Below, piece by piece: positions 1 to 11,415 of a stretch of 64,000 nucleotides of DNA. The notes beneath the pieces were generated by a model. That model saw nothing but the letters and a program-made list of their open reading frames with translations. It had not been told where the DNA came from and did no database searches. Where the stretch lies: assembly GCF_020037475.1 (NCBI RefSeq), contig NZ_JAIQDB010000001.1, positions 372,001-436,000 of the forward strand, given 5' to 3'. The position numbers and the translations under genes are program-made. The stretch comes from Sutcliffiella deserti (GTDB lineage Bacteria; Bacillota; Bacilli; Bacillales; Bacillaceae_I). Numbering within the stretch: position 1 is the first letter of the stretch; each line of letters opens with the position of its first letter.

Positions 1-63
1 CGCTTTATAGACAGCAATACCACCAGTTACACATAAAAGGATTTTTTTATTTGTTAAAAGCAT
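1..63 (-). CDS. coaBC: CoaBC, phosphopantothenoylcysteine synthetase/decarboxylase (5' end only)
   Basis: Only the first 21 codons lie in the window; the gene runs off the left edge. The translation begins MLLTNKKILLCVTGGIAVYK, the typical N-terminus of the flavin-binding CoaC (Dfp) domain, whose CVTGGIAVYK strand-loop contacts FMN. CoaBC carries out two steps of coenzyme A synthesis: coupling of cysteine to 4'-phosphopantothenate, then decarboxylation. A G-rich stretch upstream of the ATG can serve as ribosome binding site. Its place next to rpoZ and gmk is the same as in Bacillus. The rest of the protein cannot be judged from here. Confidence 0.88.
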   Translation of the reverse strand, partial: MLLTNKKILLCVTGGIAVYKA

Positions 64-117
64 TTCACTATCCCCCGACTTTTCATTTAACTAGGCTCAT
101 TACAACCTTAACTAGTA

Positions 118-259
118 GGCTCTGTTAAAGTTGAGTGCTGATAATTGTGCTTTTTTTGACTCGGACTGAACCGGGTAGAAACGGGAAGCCATAGACCCCG
201 CAAACTTTCTCTCGCCACACATGTCTATTTTGAAATTAACAGCGGTGTATAACACAGTC
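118..259. mobile_element. MITE-like element, family 1, copy A (old)
   Basis: A 142-bp non-coding element between coaBC and the rpoZ terminator. The left end reads GGCTCTGTTAAAG and the right end is its imperfect inverted complement (9 of 12 bases). It is flanked by AACTAGTA (110-117) and AACTATTA (260-267), an 8-bp target duplication with one mismatch. Just inside the right end is AACAGCGGTGT, shared with the other copies at 8196-8359 and 55843-55963. No transposase is encoded. The decay of ends and core suggests an older insertion. Confidence 0.7.
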
Positions 260-271
260 AACTATTAAAAA

Positions 272-299
272 AATAACAACCTATTTCTAGGTTGTTATT
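272..299 (-). terminator. Terminator after rpoZ
   Basis: Read on the minus strand, a 12-bp stem (AATAACAACCTA / TAGGTTGTTATT) with a 4-base loop is followed by a T run. It lies directly behind the rpoZ stop codon and is the likely end of the remA-gmk-rpoZ transcript. Confidence 0.85.
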
Positions 300-300
300 T

Positions 301-534
301 TTACTTGTGATTAAGAATTCCTTCGCTTCTTTCAGCTGTTTTAATCGTTTTAGCTGATAATAAACCAGCATCAATTTCTTCTAACGCTTTTCCCACAAAT
401 TTATAGGATACTGTTTCTTCTAGCATCTGATCGTTTACCACTTGGAGTTCACGGGCGCGTCTAGCAGACACCGTTACAAGGGTATATTTTGAATCAAGCT
501 TTTGCATTAAGGAATCTATAGACGGATATAACAT
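301..534 (-). CDS. rpoZ: RNA polymerase omega subunit
   Basis: 77-residue protein with the RpoZ fold: the conserved [13 protein letters not shown] segment (about residues 19-31) and an [15 protein letters not shown] helix (about 43-57). Omega binds the beta' subunit and helps assemble and stabilise RNA polymerase. The ATG is preceded by GGAGG at good spacing. The gene starts one base after the gmk stop, so the two are almost certainly co-transcribed and possibly translationally coupled. The gmk-rpoZ pair is conserved across Firmicutes. The length is normal for Bacillus. Confidence 0.95.
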   Translation of the reverse strand: MLYPSIDSLMQKLDSKYTLVTVSARRARELQVVNDQMLEETVSYKFVGKALEEIDAGLLSAKTIKTAERSEGILNHK

Positions 535-535
535 A

Positions 536-1150
<615 letters not shown>

Positions 1151-1163
1151 CTATTGTTTATAC

Positions 1164-1424
1164 CTACCCTTCATCAGACATATCATCTTTATTTACAAGT
1201 CGCTGCGCTACAGTCTCTGGTTGTACCGCTGACAATATAACATGATCGCTGTCCATAATAAGAACTGCTCTTGTTCGTCTTCCATAGGTTGCATCTATTA
1301 GCATCCCTTGGTCTCTGGCGTCCTGGATAATCCTTTTTATCGGGGCAGATTCAGGGCTTACGATAGATATGATACGGTTTGCAGAAACAATATTCCCGAA
1401 GCCAATATTAATTAACTTAATCAC
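1164..1424 (-). CDS. remA: RemA, biofilm matrix regulatory DNA-binding protein (DUF370)
   Basis: 86 residues with the RemA/YlzA signature: INIGFGN near the N-terminus, [17 protein letters not shown] in the middle and [17 protein letters not shown] after it. RemA forms oligomeric rings that bind DNA and activates matrix and osmoprotection genes in B. subtilis. I chose the GTG at 1424 because AGAGGTGG lies at proper spacing before it and the product MIKLINIG then aligns with the known N-terminus. A GTG three codons upstream lies within the ribosome binding site. It heads the remA-gmk-rpoZ group, a conserved linkage. Confidence 0.92.
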   Translation of the reverse strand: MIKLINIGFGNIVSANRIISIVSPESAPIKRIIQDARDQGMLIDATYGRRTRAVLIMDSDHVILSAVQPETVAQRLVNKDDMSDEG

Positions 1425-1484
1425 GATTTCCACCTCTAGTTACAAACTCTATTCTAACCCTGATATAGGGTTAGTAATCAATGA

Positions 1485-2360
1485 TCACTCAATGTTTTGC
1501 ACTTGCTCTTTGATTTTCTCTAAGCACGCTTTCATTTCTACTACATAATTAGCAATCCTAGCATCATTCGCCTTTGAACCAATCGTGTTTACTTCACGGT
1601 TCAATTCTTGTACAAGAAAATCCAGCTTTCTTCCGACCGCTCCATCGGCTTGTAGCGTTTGAGTGAATTGGACAACATGACTATGAATTCTTTTTAACTC
1701 TTCATTGATGTCGGCCTTATCTGCAAAGATTGCTGCTTCTGTAATCAGCCTCTGTTCGTCAATAACTGTACTGACATACTCTTTAATTTTCTTTTCCAGT
1801 CGTAATCGGTAAGCGTCTACGACAATGGGAGCATATTGATTCAGCTCCACTGCAATTCGTTCTATATGAGTAATATTATCCATAATGTCTATTTGGAGTT
1901 GCTCCCCTTCTGCAGAACGCATCGAGACAAGCTGTTTTAGTGCAATATGTACATTTTCCAATAATTGTTCTTCTAAATCATTTTGGATATTTTCTTCTTC
2001 TGTTACAGTTAAAACATTCTCTAACTGAAGTATATCATTTATTTGAAAAGAACTAGAAATTTGAAACCGATCCTTCACCCTTTGTAAAGATTGTATGTAT
2101 TCGTTCAGCAGTTCCCAATCTACTTTTACTTCTTTTTTGGACAAACCATGTCCATCTATTGTAAGGAAGACTTCTATTCTCCCCCGCTGAAGGTGTATAC
2201 TAACCAACTTTTTAATTTTATCCTCTAGAGAAAGCAATAGCTTAGGCATTCTAATATTGATTTCACAAAAACGATGATTAACAGACTTCATTTCTACCAC
2301 AATCCGGTATGAGTCTGTGTTCTTTTCTGATCTACCAAAGCCTGTCATGCTCTTCACCAT
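1485..2360 (-). CDS. yloC: YicC/YloC family endoribonuclease
   Basis: 291-residue cytoplasmic protein of the YicC family. It has the N-terminal SMTGFGRSE motif, the EMKSVNHRFCEINIRMP segment, and a C-terminal DUF1732 region (IRNHL-type, here ELKRIHSHV... and GRKLDFLVQELNREVNTIGSKA). Members are stress-induced proteins with endoribonuclease activity. The start is ambiguous: an ATG at 2360 and a GTG at 2357 both follow GTGAGG. The GTG has better spacing, while the ATG gives MVKSMTGFG, closest to B. subtilis. It sits just upstream of remA, as in Bacillus. Confidence 0.9.
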   Translation of the reverse strand: MVKSMTGFGRSEKNTDSYRIVVEMKSVNHRFCEINIRMPKLLLSLEDKIKKLVSIHLQRGRIEVFLTIDGHGLSKKEVKVDWELLNEYIQSLQRVKDRFQISSSFQINDILQLENVLTVTEEENIQNDLEEQLLENVHIALKQLVSMRSAEGEQLQIDIMDNITHIERIAVELNQYAPIVVDAYRLRLEKKIKEYVSTVIDEQRLITEAAIFADKADINEELKRIHSHVVQFTQTLQADGAVGRKLDFLVQELNREVNTIGSKANDARIANYVVEMKACLEKIKEQVQNIE

Positions 2361-2410
2361 CATCCTCACGTCCGTTCTCTAAGTATAGAAAGACTCTTTT
2401 TCCAAGGCTC

Positions 2411-2545
2411 TTTAAAATTGTTGCTATAGGCCCGTAGATTCACTCAAGATTAAGTGAAATTTTTTAACAGGAAAAGAGCACGACAGCAACGATTGTAACG
2501 GATGGTACCCTCTTCGTAAAGGTAACAATCAATGCGAAAATAGCC
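2411..2545. repeat. Dispersed repeat, family 2, copy a
   Basis: Non-coding element in the yicC/yloB gap. The left end contains AAATTGTTGCTATA (2414-2427) and the right end GGTAACAATCAATGCG (2521-2536), imperfect inverted ends. Inside is AGGAAAAGAGC followed by a GGTACC segment. The same order of motifs is found at 28807-28948 on the other strand, and parts occur at 32300-32465, 47745-47825 and 57900-58005. Confidence 0.5.
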
Positions 2546-2718
2546 TTTTTAAAATAAAAAAGAGCTTAGTAAGCGGGCTTGTTTTAGCTTAAGCAAACAC
2601 TATATTAGCACTGTTTAAGCATTTTTAAAAGAAGTTATTTCATGAAATGTTGAAAACAAGAACAAAAGCGCAAGGCTCCGCTTAGACGTACAAACTGGAC
2701 TGAGTCATCCAAAACCAT

Positions 2719-2750
2719 TAAAAAGGTAATAGAGAAGCCTCTACTACCTT
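2719..2750 (-). terminator. Terminator after the Ca2+ ATPase gene
   Basis: On the minus strand AAGGTAGTAGAGG, loop CTT, CTCTATTACCTT and a T run form a good intrinsic terminator 18 bases behind the stop codon at 2769. The stretch 2560-2718 between this and the family 2 repeat holds no gene. It contains CAAAAGCGCAAGGCTCCGC at about 2664, resembling a common Bacillus intergenic repeat, but too little is present to classify. Confidence 0.8.
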
Positions 2751-2768
2751 AACTAATTATAACATATT

Positions 2769-5444
2769 CTATTTTGCTTTTCTTGTAAAAAGAGTTCCCA
2801 CAAGTAAAAAAGTTGGAAGAGAGGCTAATCCTAATATCAATAACCATTCTTGCGGATCAAGTGCCACCGTGTGGAAAATTCCTTGCAGTGGCGGATAATA
2901 GATAACAACAAGCATTAAAAGTATACTTGAGATTACAGCGAAAACAAGGTACAGGTTCTGAAAAGGATTACGATGGTATACCGAGCGCTCACTTCTACAA
3001 TCAAATACATGGATGAGTTGTGCCATTACTAATGTAGCAAATGCCACGGTTTGAGCGTAAATAAGGTTATCCGGGTGCTGTTTATAGACAATGATGAAGG
3101 CAATAAGGGTAACAAGTCCGATCATAAACCCTCTGCTTATAATTTTCCACCATAGTCCTCTTGCAAACACTCCTTCTCTAGGATGCCTCGGCTTTCGTTT
3201 CATCACGTCCCCTTCTGCTTGGTCAAGTCCTAGCGCCATTGCTGGAAGTCCATCTGTCACAAGGTTTACCCATAAAATTTGGATTGGTACAAGTGGCAGA
3301 GGTAATGCAAGTAACATTGCAAATAGCATAACAAGAATCTCTCCGACGTTGGATGCAAGCAAATATCGGATGAATTTTCGGATATTTTCGTATATATTTC
3401 TTCCTTCTTTTATAGCAGATTTGATGGTGGCAAAGTTATCATCCAATAGTACAAGTGAAGAGGCTTCCTTTGCGACATCTGTTCCTGTGATCCCCATCGA
3501 TATACCAATATCAGAAGCTTTGATGGCCGGAGCATCATTTACTCCATCCCCAGTCATTGCAACGATATGGCCTTTCTTTTGTAGAGCTTTTACAATGGAT
3601 AGTTTATGTTGCGGAGAAACTCGTGCAAATACATAGATATCATCCACCATTTCTTCAAGTTCATTCTGAGACATCTTTTGAAGTGTTTTTCCTTCCATTA
3701 CTTTTCCACCCATTGGAAGGATACCTATTTCTGTAGCGATTGCTTTTGCTGTGATTATATGGTCACCTGTGATCATTATCGTTTTAATGCCTGCTTCTTT
3801 GCATTCTTTTACAGCTTGTTTTACTTCTGGTCTAGGAGGATCAATCATGCCTTGGATACCAATGAATGTAAGGTCTTTTTCTACTTCTTTTTCTGTCATG
3901 TTCTGATGGAAATTGGGTAATGGCTTAAAGGCAACGGCTATGTTCCTAAGTGCAAGAGCCGCTAAACCATGAACCGTATCTTTTACAATAGTAACGTACT
4001 TATCTGTAAATATTTGTTTTCGACCTTCCCATAGGATGGACTCACTTACATTGCTAATTACATCTGGCGCCCCTTTTGTAATTAAGAATAACTTTTCTTG
4101 CTTATCCTTAACAACAATACTCATCATTTTCCGTTCCGAATCAAATGGATATTCTTTTACAATGGAAAATTCATCTAAAAGCGTTTCCCTTGCATACCCT
4201 GCTTTTAATGCAGCAACAGCTAGTGCCCCCTCTGTCGGGTCACCGTCAAGTATATATTGGTTATTTTTCTTGATTATGCTTGCATGATTACAAAGCAACC
4301 CAAAGGTTAGAAGCTGCTGAAGGGACTTGCTCTTAGTAGGACCCTTGGAATCGGCAGAAATAAATTCACCTTTGGGCTCATAACCATTTCCAGTAACAGC
4401 CCAAGTTTGCCCGCCTGACCACACTTGAGTTACCGTCATTTTATTTTGTGTAAGTGTTCCAGTTTTGTCCGAACATATAACAGAAGCACAACCTAATGTT
4501 TCCACAGCAGGAAGTTTTCTAACGATTGATTTTTGTTTTATCATACGCTGCACACCTAGCGACAAAGCCACCGTTACAATTGCAGGCAAGCCCTCTGGAA
4601 TTGCGGCCACCGCCAAGGAAACACCAGCCAAAAACATATCATAAACTTCATGACCTTGGATGATACCTAAAATAACGACAAGAAGGGTTAAAAACAATGC
4701 CACAACAATGAGTATCTTCCCTAATTGTTCTAACTTCCGTTGCAAAGGGGTTATGGTTGCTTCAGCTGATTGAAGAAGGTCAGCTATTTGCCCCATCGCA
4801 GTGTTCATACCTGTTGCCACTACAACACCTACACCAGTTCCTCTTGTAACAAGCGTACCCATAAATGCCATATTTTCTTGGTCACCAATAGATAGGTCTC
4901 CTCCAAGGACGGGCGTGTTCTTTTTGACAACCGGAACTGACTCCCCTGTTAATGCAGACTCTTCTATTTCTAATGAACTTGACTGAACTATTCTTAAATC
5001 GGCGCCAATCCTGTCCCCACTCGTGAATTTCACCACATCTCCAACGACAATTTCACGTGAGGCAATTTTTCTCCATTCATTTTCTCTTAATACAGTCACT
5101 TGTGGAGCAGAAAGTTCTTTAAGTGCTTGTAAGGAACGCTCTGCTTTACGCTCTTGAAAAAATCCCAATATCCCATTTATAATGACAATTGCAATGATCG
5201 CAATTGCATCAATATACTCTCCTAACAGCCCTGAAATTAACGTTGCTGCCAAGAGCACCACTACCATGAAATCTTTAAATTGTTCAAGAAATACTAAAAA
5301 GGCATTTGGCCGCTCCGCCTCTTGAAGTTCATTTGCCCCAAACTGCAACAGACGATTTTCTGCTTCTGATTCGCTTAATCCGATTTTTAAATCCGCATTA
5401 ATTTTTTCTTCTACTTCTTCTGTTCGCATCTCATACCACTTCAT
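2769..5444 (-). CDS. yloB: Calcium-transporting P-type ATPase (SERCA-like)
   Basis: 891-residue membrane pump that exports Ca2+ using ATP. Visible P-type motifs are TGES in the actuator domain (167-170), PEGLP in transmembrane helix 4 (283-287), the phosphorylation loop DKTGT with Asp326, and TGDGVND in the hinge. A cation_ATPase_N domain covers the first 70 residues. C-terminal helices contain NLVTDGLPAMALG, typical of the type IIA Ca2+ group. The ATG at 5444 follows GAGGTGAAACAG; an upstream in-frame start lies within or before this ribosome binding site. It is divergent from rqcH. B. subtilis YloB has the same position and architecture. Confidence 0.95.
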   Translation of the reverse strand: MKWYEMRTEEVEEKINADLKIGLSESEAENRLLQFGANELQEAERPNAFLVFLEQFKDFMVVVLLAATLISGLLGEYIDAIAIIAIVIINGILGFFQERKAERSLQALKELSAPQVTVLRENEWRKIASREIVVGDVVKFTSGDRIGADLRIVQSSSLEIEESALTGESVPVVKKNTPVLGGDLSIGDQENMAFMGTLVTRGTGVGVVVATGMNTAMGQIADLLQSAEATITPLQRKLEQLGKILIVVALFLTLLVVILGIIQGHEVYDMFLAGVSLAVAAIPEGLPAIVTVALSLGVQRMIKQKSIVRKLPAVETLGCASVICSDKTGTLTQNKMTVTQVWSGGQTWAVTGNGYEPKGEFISADSKGPTKSKSLQQLLTFGLLCNHASIIKKNNQYILDGDPTEGALAVAALKAGYARETLLDEFSIVKEYPFDSERKMMSIVVKDKQEKLFLITKGAPDVISNVSESILWEGRKQIFTDKYVTIVKDTVHGLAALALRNIAVAFKPLPNFHQNMTEKEVEKDLTFIGIQGMIDPPRPEVKQAVKECKEAGIKTIMITGDHIITAKAIATEIGILPMGGKVMEGKTLQKMSQNELEEMVDDIYVFARVSPQHKLSIVKALQKKGHIVAMTGDGVNDAPAIKASDIGISMGITGTDVAKEASSLVLLDDNFATIKSAIKEGRNIYENIRKFIRYLLASNVGEILVMLFAMLLALPLPLVPIQILWVNLVTDGLPAMALGLDQAEGDVMKRKPRHPREGVFARGLWWKIISRGFMIGLVTLIAFIIVYKQHPDNLIYAQTVAFATLVMAQLIHVFDCRSERSVYHRNPFQNLYLVFAVISSILLMLVVIYYPPLQGIFHTVALDPQEWLLILGLASLPTFLLVGTLFTRKAK

Positions 5445-5491
5445 CTGTTTCACCTCACAACCTTTACACAAAATCTATCTAACAAAGCTTA

Positions 5492-5520
5492 TTCAGACTC
5501 GTCCAAAAAAATGATATACT
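5492..5520 (+). promoter_or_regulatory. Candidate sigma-A promoter for rqcH
   Basis: TTCAGA, 17 bases, TATACT, in the 158-bp divergent region between yloB and rqcH and about 80 bases before the rqcH ATG. The -10 box is good and the -35 box fair. Confidence 0.45.
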
Positions 5521-5602
5521 TTTAAAAGTTAGGGTCTTGTTATTAGAATACATACTTTGGCAAACGCATTAGATCTGGCAGTTTAGAAAGGGAGTAATAT
5601 AG

Positions 5603-7312
5603 ATGTCATTTGATGGTTTTTTTACTTATGCAATGGTAGGTGAATTGCGTGAAAAATTGGAAAATGGTCGGATAGCGAAAATCTATCAGCCATATAAAAA
5701 TGAATTGGTCATGACAATCCGGTCGGGTGGGAGTAATCATAAGCTGCTTATATCTGCACATCCTAGTTACGCGAGAATGCATTTAACAGAGGAATCCTAT
5801 GATAATCCTTCCGAACCACCGATGTTTTGTATGCTTCTGCGTAAGCATCTAGAAGGTAGTATCATTACAAATATTCATCAAGTCGCAATGGACCGAATAA
5901 TTATTTTCGATGTAAAGGCACGAAACGAAATTGGAGATATATCTTACAAGCAATTAATAGTGGAAATTATGGGACGGCATTCGAATATTATTTTTGTTGA
6001 TAATGAAAGAAAGATGATTTTAGATAGCATCAAGCATGTTCCTATGTCCCAAAACAGGCATCGAAGCTTATCTCCTGGTCAAGAGTATGTGCTGCCTCCA
6101 GAACAGAATAAGTATCATCCGTTTGAAGCGACAGAAGAAACTGTACAAAGAAAAATTGATTTTATAGGCGGAAAGCTTGATAAGCAATTAGTGAATATTT
6201 TTGCTGGTATCTCACCTCTTTTTGCTAAAGAAGCAGTGCACAGGGCAGGACTTGCAAATCGTCAGACGCTGCCGAAAAGCTTTATTGATATGGTGGAAAA
6301 AGTAAAAGAATACCAAGTAGAGCCACAATTAATTTCAACTGACAGCAAAGAAATATTTTATATTCTTCCCTTGGATCATATTAAAGGTGATAGAAAAACC
6401 TTCGCTACTTTAAGTGAGCTGCTTGATCGCTTTTATTTCGGAAAAGCTTCAAGAGACCGGGTTAAGCAGCAGGCAAATGACTTGGAACGTTTCATCTTAA
6501 ATGAAATAGAAAAAAACAAAAAGAAGATTGTTAAGCTAAAAAAAACATTGGTTGATGCAAAAGAAGCAGAAAAATATCAACTATATGGTGAATTATTAAC
6601 AGCTAACCTCTATCAAATTTCCAGAGGAGATTCTAGAGTAGAGGTGCTCAATTACTATAGTGAAGAATCAGATAATATTGTCATTCCGCTTGATCCACAG
6701 CGCGGTCCATCAAGTAATGCACAACGCTATTTCCAAAAATATCAAAAAGCCAAAAATTCATTAGAGGTTGTAGAGGCCCAAATTACAAAAGCGGAAGCCG
6801 AAATTGACTATTTCAGTATTCTTCTGCAGCAGGTGGAAACTGCTTCTCCTAAAGATATCCGGGAGATACGAGAAGAACTTGCAGAAGAAGGATATATTAA
6901 GCTAAAGCAAAAGAGAAACCAGAAGAAAGTAAAGCCACAAAAACCGGTATTGGACATTTATAAGTCTTCTGACGGCACAGAAATATTGGTCGGTAAAAAT
7001 AATAAGCAAAATGATCATTTAACTAATAAAATTGCAAGAAGAGATGATGTTTGGTTGCATACAAAGGATATCCCGGGGTCCCATGTGGTAATACGCACCT
7101 CAGAACCATCAGAAAAGACCATACTAGAAGCCGCAACACTTGCCGCGTATTTCAGTAAGGCTCGTCATTCAGGTTCTGTTCCAGTGGATTTCACCAAAGT
7201 TCGTAATGTGAAGAAACCTTCTGGGTCCAAACCGGGATTTGTTATTTATGATCAGCAGCAAACTGTTTATGTTACACCTGATGAAGAAATGATTATTTCG
7301 CTAAAAGGCTAA
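5603..7312 (+). CDS. rqcH: RqcH (NFACT family), ribosome quality control alanine-tailing factor
   Basis: 569-residue protein of the Rqc2/NEMF/FbpA family. It recognises obstructed 50S subunits carrying peptidyl-tRNA and recruits tRNA-Ala to add C-terminal poly-alanine degradation tails. Domains in order are NFACT-N (residues 1-180) with the D97-R98 pair needed for tRNA binding, a helix-hairpin-helix segment, two coiled-coil arms (about 290-440), and NFACT-R with [17 protein letters not shown] near residue 490. The ATG follows AAGGGAG. Older annotations call it a fibronectin-binding protein. It is on the plus strand, divergent from yloB and followed by a lipoprotein gene. YlmH, a protein linked to the same pathway, is encoded at 25552-26325. 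Confidence 0.93.
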   Translation: MSFDGFFTYAMVGELREKLENGRIAKIYQPYKNELVMTIRSGGSNHKLLISAHPSYARMHLTEESYDNPSEPPMFCMLLRKHLEGSIITNIHQVAMDRIIIFDVKARNEIGDISYKQLIVEIMGRHSNIIFVDNERKMILDSIKHVPMSQNRHRSLSPGQEYVLPPEQNKYHPFEATEETVQRKIDFIGGKLDKQLVNIFAGISPLFAKEAVHRAGLANRQTLPKSFIDMVEKVKEYQVEPQLISTDSKEIFYILPLDHIKGDRKTFATLSELLDRFYFGKASRDRVKQQANDLERFILNEIEKNKKKIVKLKKTLVDAKEAEKYQLYGELLTANLYQISRGDSRVEVLNYYSEESDNIVIPLDPQRGPSSNAQRYFQKYQKAKNSLEVVEAQITKAEAEIDYFSILLQQVETASPKDIREIREELAEEGYIKLKQKRNQKKVKPQKPVLDIYKSSDGTEILVGKNNKQNDHLTNKIARRDDVWLHTKDIPGSHVVIRTSEPSEKTILEAATLAAYFSKARHSGSVPVDFTKVRNVKKPSGSKPGFVIYDQQQTVYVTPDEEMIISLKG

Positions 7313-7410
7313 GCTAATCACAGAATTATAAAGGATATTATTTGCATCCTTATAAAATACATGTTTAAATGGAAAAATAGTTTTCAATGTATACTAATGG
7401 AGGTTTCAAC

Positions 7411-8148
7411 ATGAAAAAAAAGCTCACAATATTCTTAATGGTATTAATGTCAAGTCTTATATTGGCAGCGTGCGGAGGAAATAATAATAACAATAATGCG
7501 GCTGAAGAAGAAGTACCAAACGAAGAACAGCCAAACGAACAAACGGGAGTGGAAGAAGTAGACCCAGACGAAGTTGTTGTAAAAGTTAATGGGGAAGAAA
7601 TTAAAGGTCAGGATTATAATTCAATGGCCCAGCAGACTCAGATGATGATGATGCAATATGGACAACAAGCTGATCCTGAAACGATTAAAGAACAAACATT
7701 AAATTCTTTAATTGATCAAGAATTGCTTTCACAAGAAGTTACAAACAAAGGCTACGAAGCCTCCGATGAAGAAATTGAGGAATATTTAGCAGAAGTAAAA
7801 GAAGGTTTCGAGAGCGAGGAACAGTTTGAAGAAGCACTTGAAAGCAGTACACTTACGTTAGAGACCTTCAAAAAACAAATTGCTCAAGAACTTGCATTAC
7901 AGAAATATATGGAAGAAGAAGTAACTACTGCTGAAGTTACAGATGAGCAAGTAAGAGAATATTATGACCAAGCAAAAGCGCAAAGTGAAGAACAGGAGCA
8001 AGCTGAAGAAGAGCAAGCCGCTTTCCCAGAATTTGCTGATGTAGAAGAGCAAATCAGAACTCAACTAGAAGACCAAGCAATTCAACAGCAATTACAAGCT
8101 TTAGTACAAGAGTTAAGAGAAAACAGTGAAATTGAAACTTTAATTTAA
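7411..8148 (+). CDS. SurA N-terminal domain lipoprotein, PrsA-like but without a parvulin domain
   Basis: 245 residues. A lipoprotein signal (MKKK, hydrophobic segment, LAAC with lipidated Cys21) is followed by an Asn-rich and acidic linker, then a SurA_N/trigger-factor-C-like domain (VVKVNGEEIKGQDY, about residues 55-70, through DQELLSQEV). A very acidic, Gln/Glu-rich C-terminal half (TDEQVREYYDQAKAQSEEQ) ends in an amphipathic helix. The parvulin PPIase domain of PrsA is absent, so it is probably a chaperone-like extracytoplasmic lipoprotein, not an isomerase. The ATG at 7411 has ATGGAGG upstream; the ATG at 7387 lies before that site and would precede the signal peptide. It is convergent with pyrE. 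The exact substrate is unknown. Confidence 0.85.
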   Translation: MKKKLTIFLMVLMSSLILAACGGNNNNNNAAEEEVPNEEQPNEQTGVEEVDPDEVVVKVNGEEIKGQDYNSMAQQTQMMMMQYGQQADPETIKEQTLNSLIDQELLSQEVTNKGYEASDEEIEEYLAEVKEGFESEEQFEEALESSTLTLETFKKQIAQELALQKYMEEEVTTAEVTDEQVREYYDQAKAQSEEQEQAEEEQAAFPEFADVEEQIRTQLEDQAIQQQLQALVQELRENSEIETLI

Positions 8149-8157
8149 TAAAAGTTA

Positions 8158-8193
8158 AGAGCACACTTTCTTAGGAAAAGGTGCTCTTTTTTA
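8158..8193 (+). terminator. Terminator after the SurA_N lipoprotein gene
   Basis: AGAGCAC, a 16-base loop, GTGCTCT and six T. The T run is part of the 8-bp target duplication of the mobile element that begins at 8196, so that element inserted into the terminator tail. Confidence 0.85.
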
Positions 8194-8195
8194 AT

Positions 8196-8359
8196 GCTCT
8201 GTTAAAGATGAGTGTTGATAATAGTACTTTACCAGCGATGATTGGAGCAAAAGGCGGAGACTCCACGTCCGGCCGCGGTAGACTTGCGAGGAGGCTCTAG
8301 CACCGCCCCGTGGAACGCGTAGCCTTTTGCGGAAATCAACAGCGGCGTTTAACAGAGCC
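8196..8359. mobile_element. MITE-like element, family 1, copy B (best preserved)
   Basis: 164-bp non-coding element with a perfect 11-bp terminal inverted repeat (GCTCTGTTAAA at 8196-8206, TTTAACAGAGC at 8348-8358) flanked by a perfect 8-bp direct duplication TTTTTAAT (8188-8195 and 8360-8367). The interior is GC-rich and palindromic: AAAAGGCGGAGACTCC on the left pairs in part with a GCCTTTTGCGG segment on the right. There is no coding capacity, so it must be moved by a transposase in trans. It lies 24 bp beyond the pyrE stop and can act as the 3' hairpin of the pyr operon, which has no other terminator. Confidence 0.85.
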
Positions 8360-8383
8360 TTTTTAATATAAGTATTTTAATGT

Positions 8384-9012
8384 CTATAAGTTCATCCATG
8401 CTTCATTTGTTGGGTCTTGGGCCCATTTTGAAAGCTTGGAACGATCCTTTTGGGCAAGATAGCCTTTTTCAATGGCAACATCCATAAGTGTTTGGTAGTC
8501 GCAAATCGCATCTGCCTCTATAGCTTGACTTTTTAGGTTGCTTTTTGCTACCTCAAGACCATAGGTGAAAATCGCAACTACTCCTAAAACTTCACACCCA
8601 ACCTCACGGAGCGCTTTCACTGCGTTTAGAGAACTTCCTCCAGTTGATATTAAGTCTTCCACCACTACAACCTTTTGCCCCTCCTGCACCACTCCTTCAA
8701 TCTGTTTTCCTTTTCCGTGACCTTTAGGCTTGCTTCTTACATAACACATTGGGAGATTTAGCCTATCACTTACTAATGAACCATGTGGAATGCCTGCTGT
8801 TGCTGTGCCGGCAATCATTTCTGCTTGTGGATACTTTTCTTCTATAAGCTCAGCAAGGGAATGTGCAATATTATTTCTTATGTCAGGGTAGGAAATGGTT
8901 AAGCGATTATCACAATATATCGGGGATTTTATTCCTGATGACCATGTGAAGGGTTCATTTGGCTGAAAAAATACCGCTTTAATTCTTAAAAGATCTTCTG
9001 CTAAGGTTGTAT

Positions 9013-9016
<4 letters not shown>
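8384..9016 (-). CDS. pyrE: Orotate phosphoribosyltransferase
   Basis: 210-residue enzyme that joins orotate to PRPP to give OMP. The PRPP-binding motif [14 protein letters not shown] is present, as are the flexible-loop residues [15 protein letters not shown]. The ATG at 9016 overlaps the pyrF stop as ATGA and follows GGAGAG, so it is preferred over the ATG seven codons upstream. It is the last gene of the pyr operon. No classical terminator follows; the family 1 mobile element starts 24 bp downstream. The cysH-type sulfate genes that follow pyrE in B. subtilis are absent here. Confidence 0.96.

Positions 9017-11411
<2,395 letters not shown>

Positions 11412-11415
<4 letters not shown>

Noticed and set aside
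3091..3636. A 181-codon open frame opposite the calcium ATPase gene, and a 231-codon frame opposite pyrP at 17996-18691
   Set aside because: Both are antisense shadows of well-conserved genes, with odd composition and no ribosome binding site.
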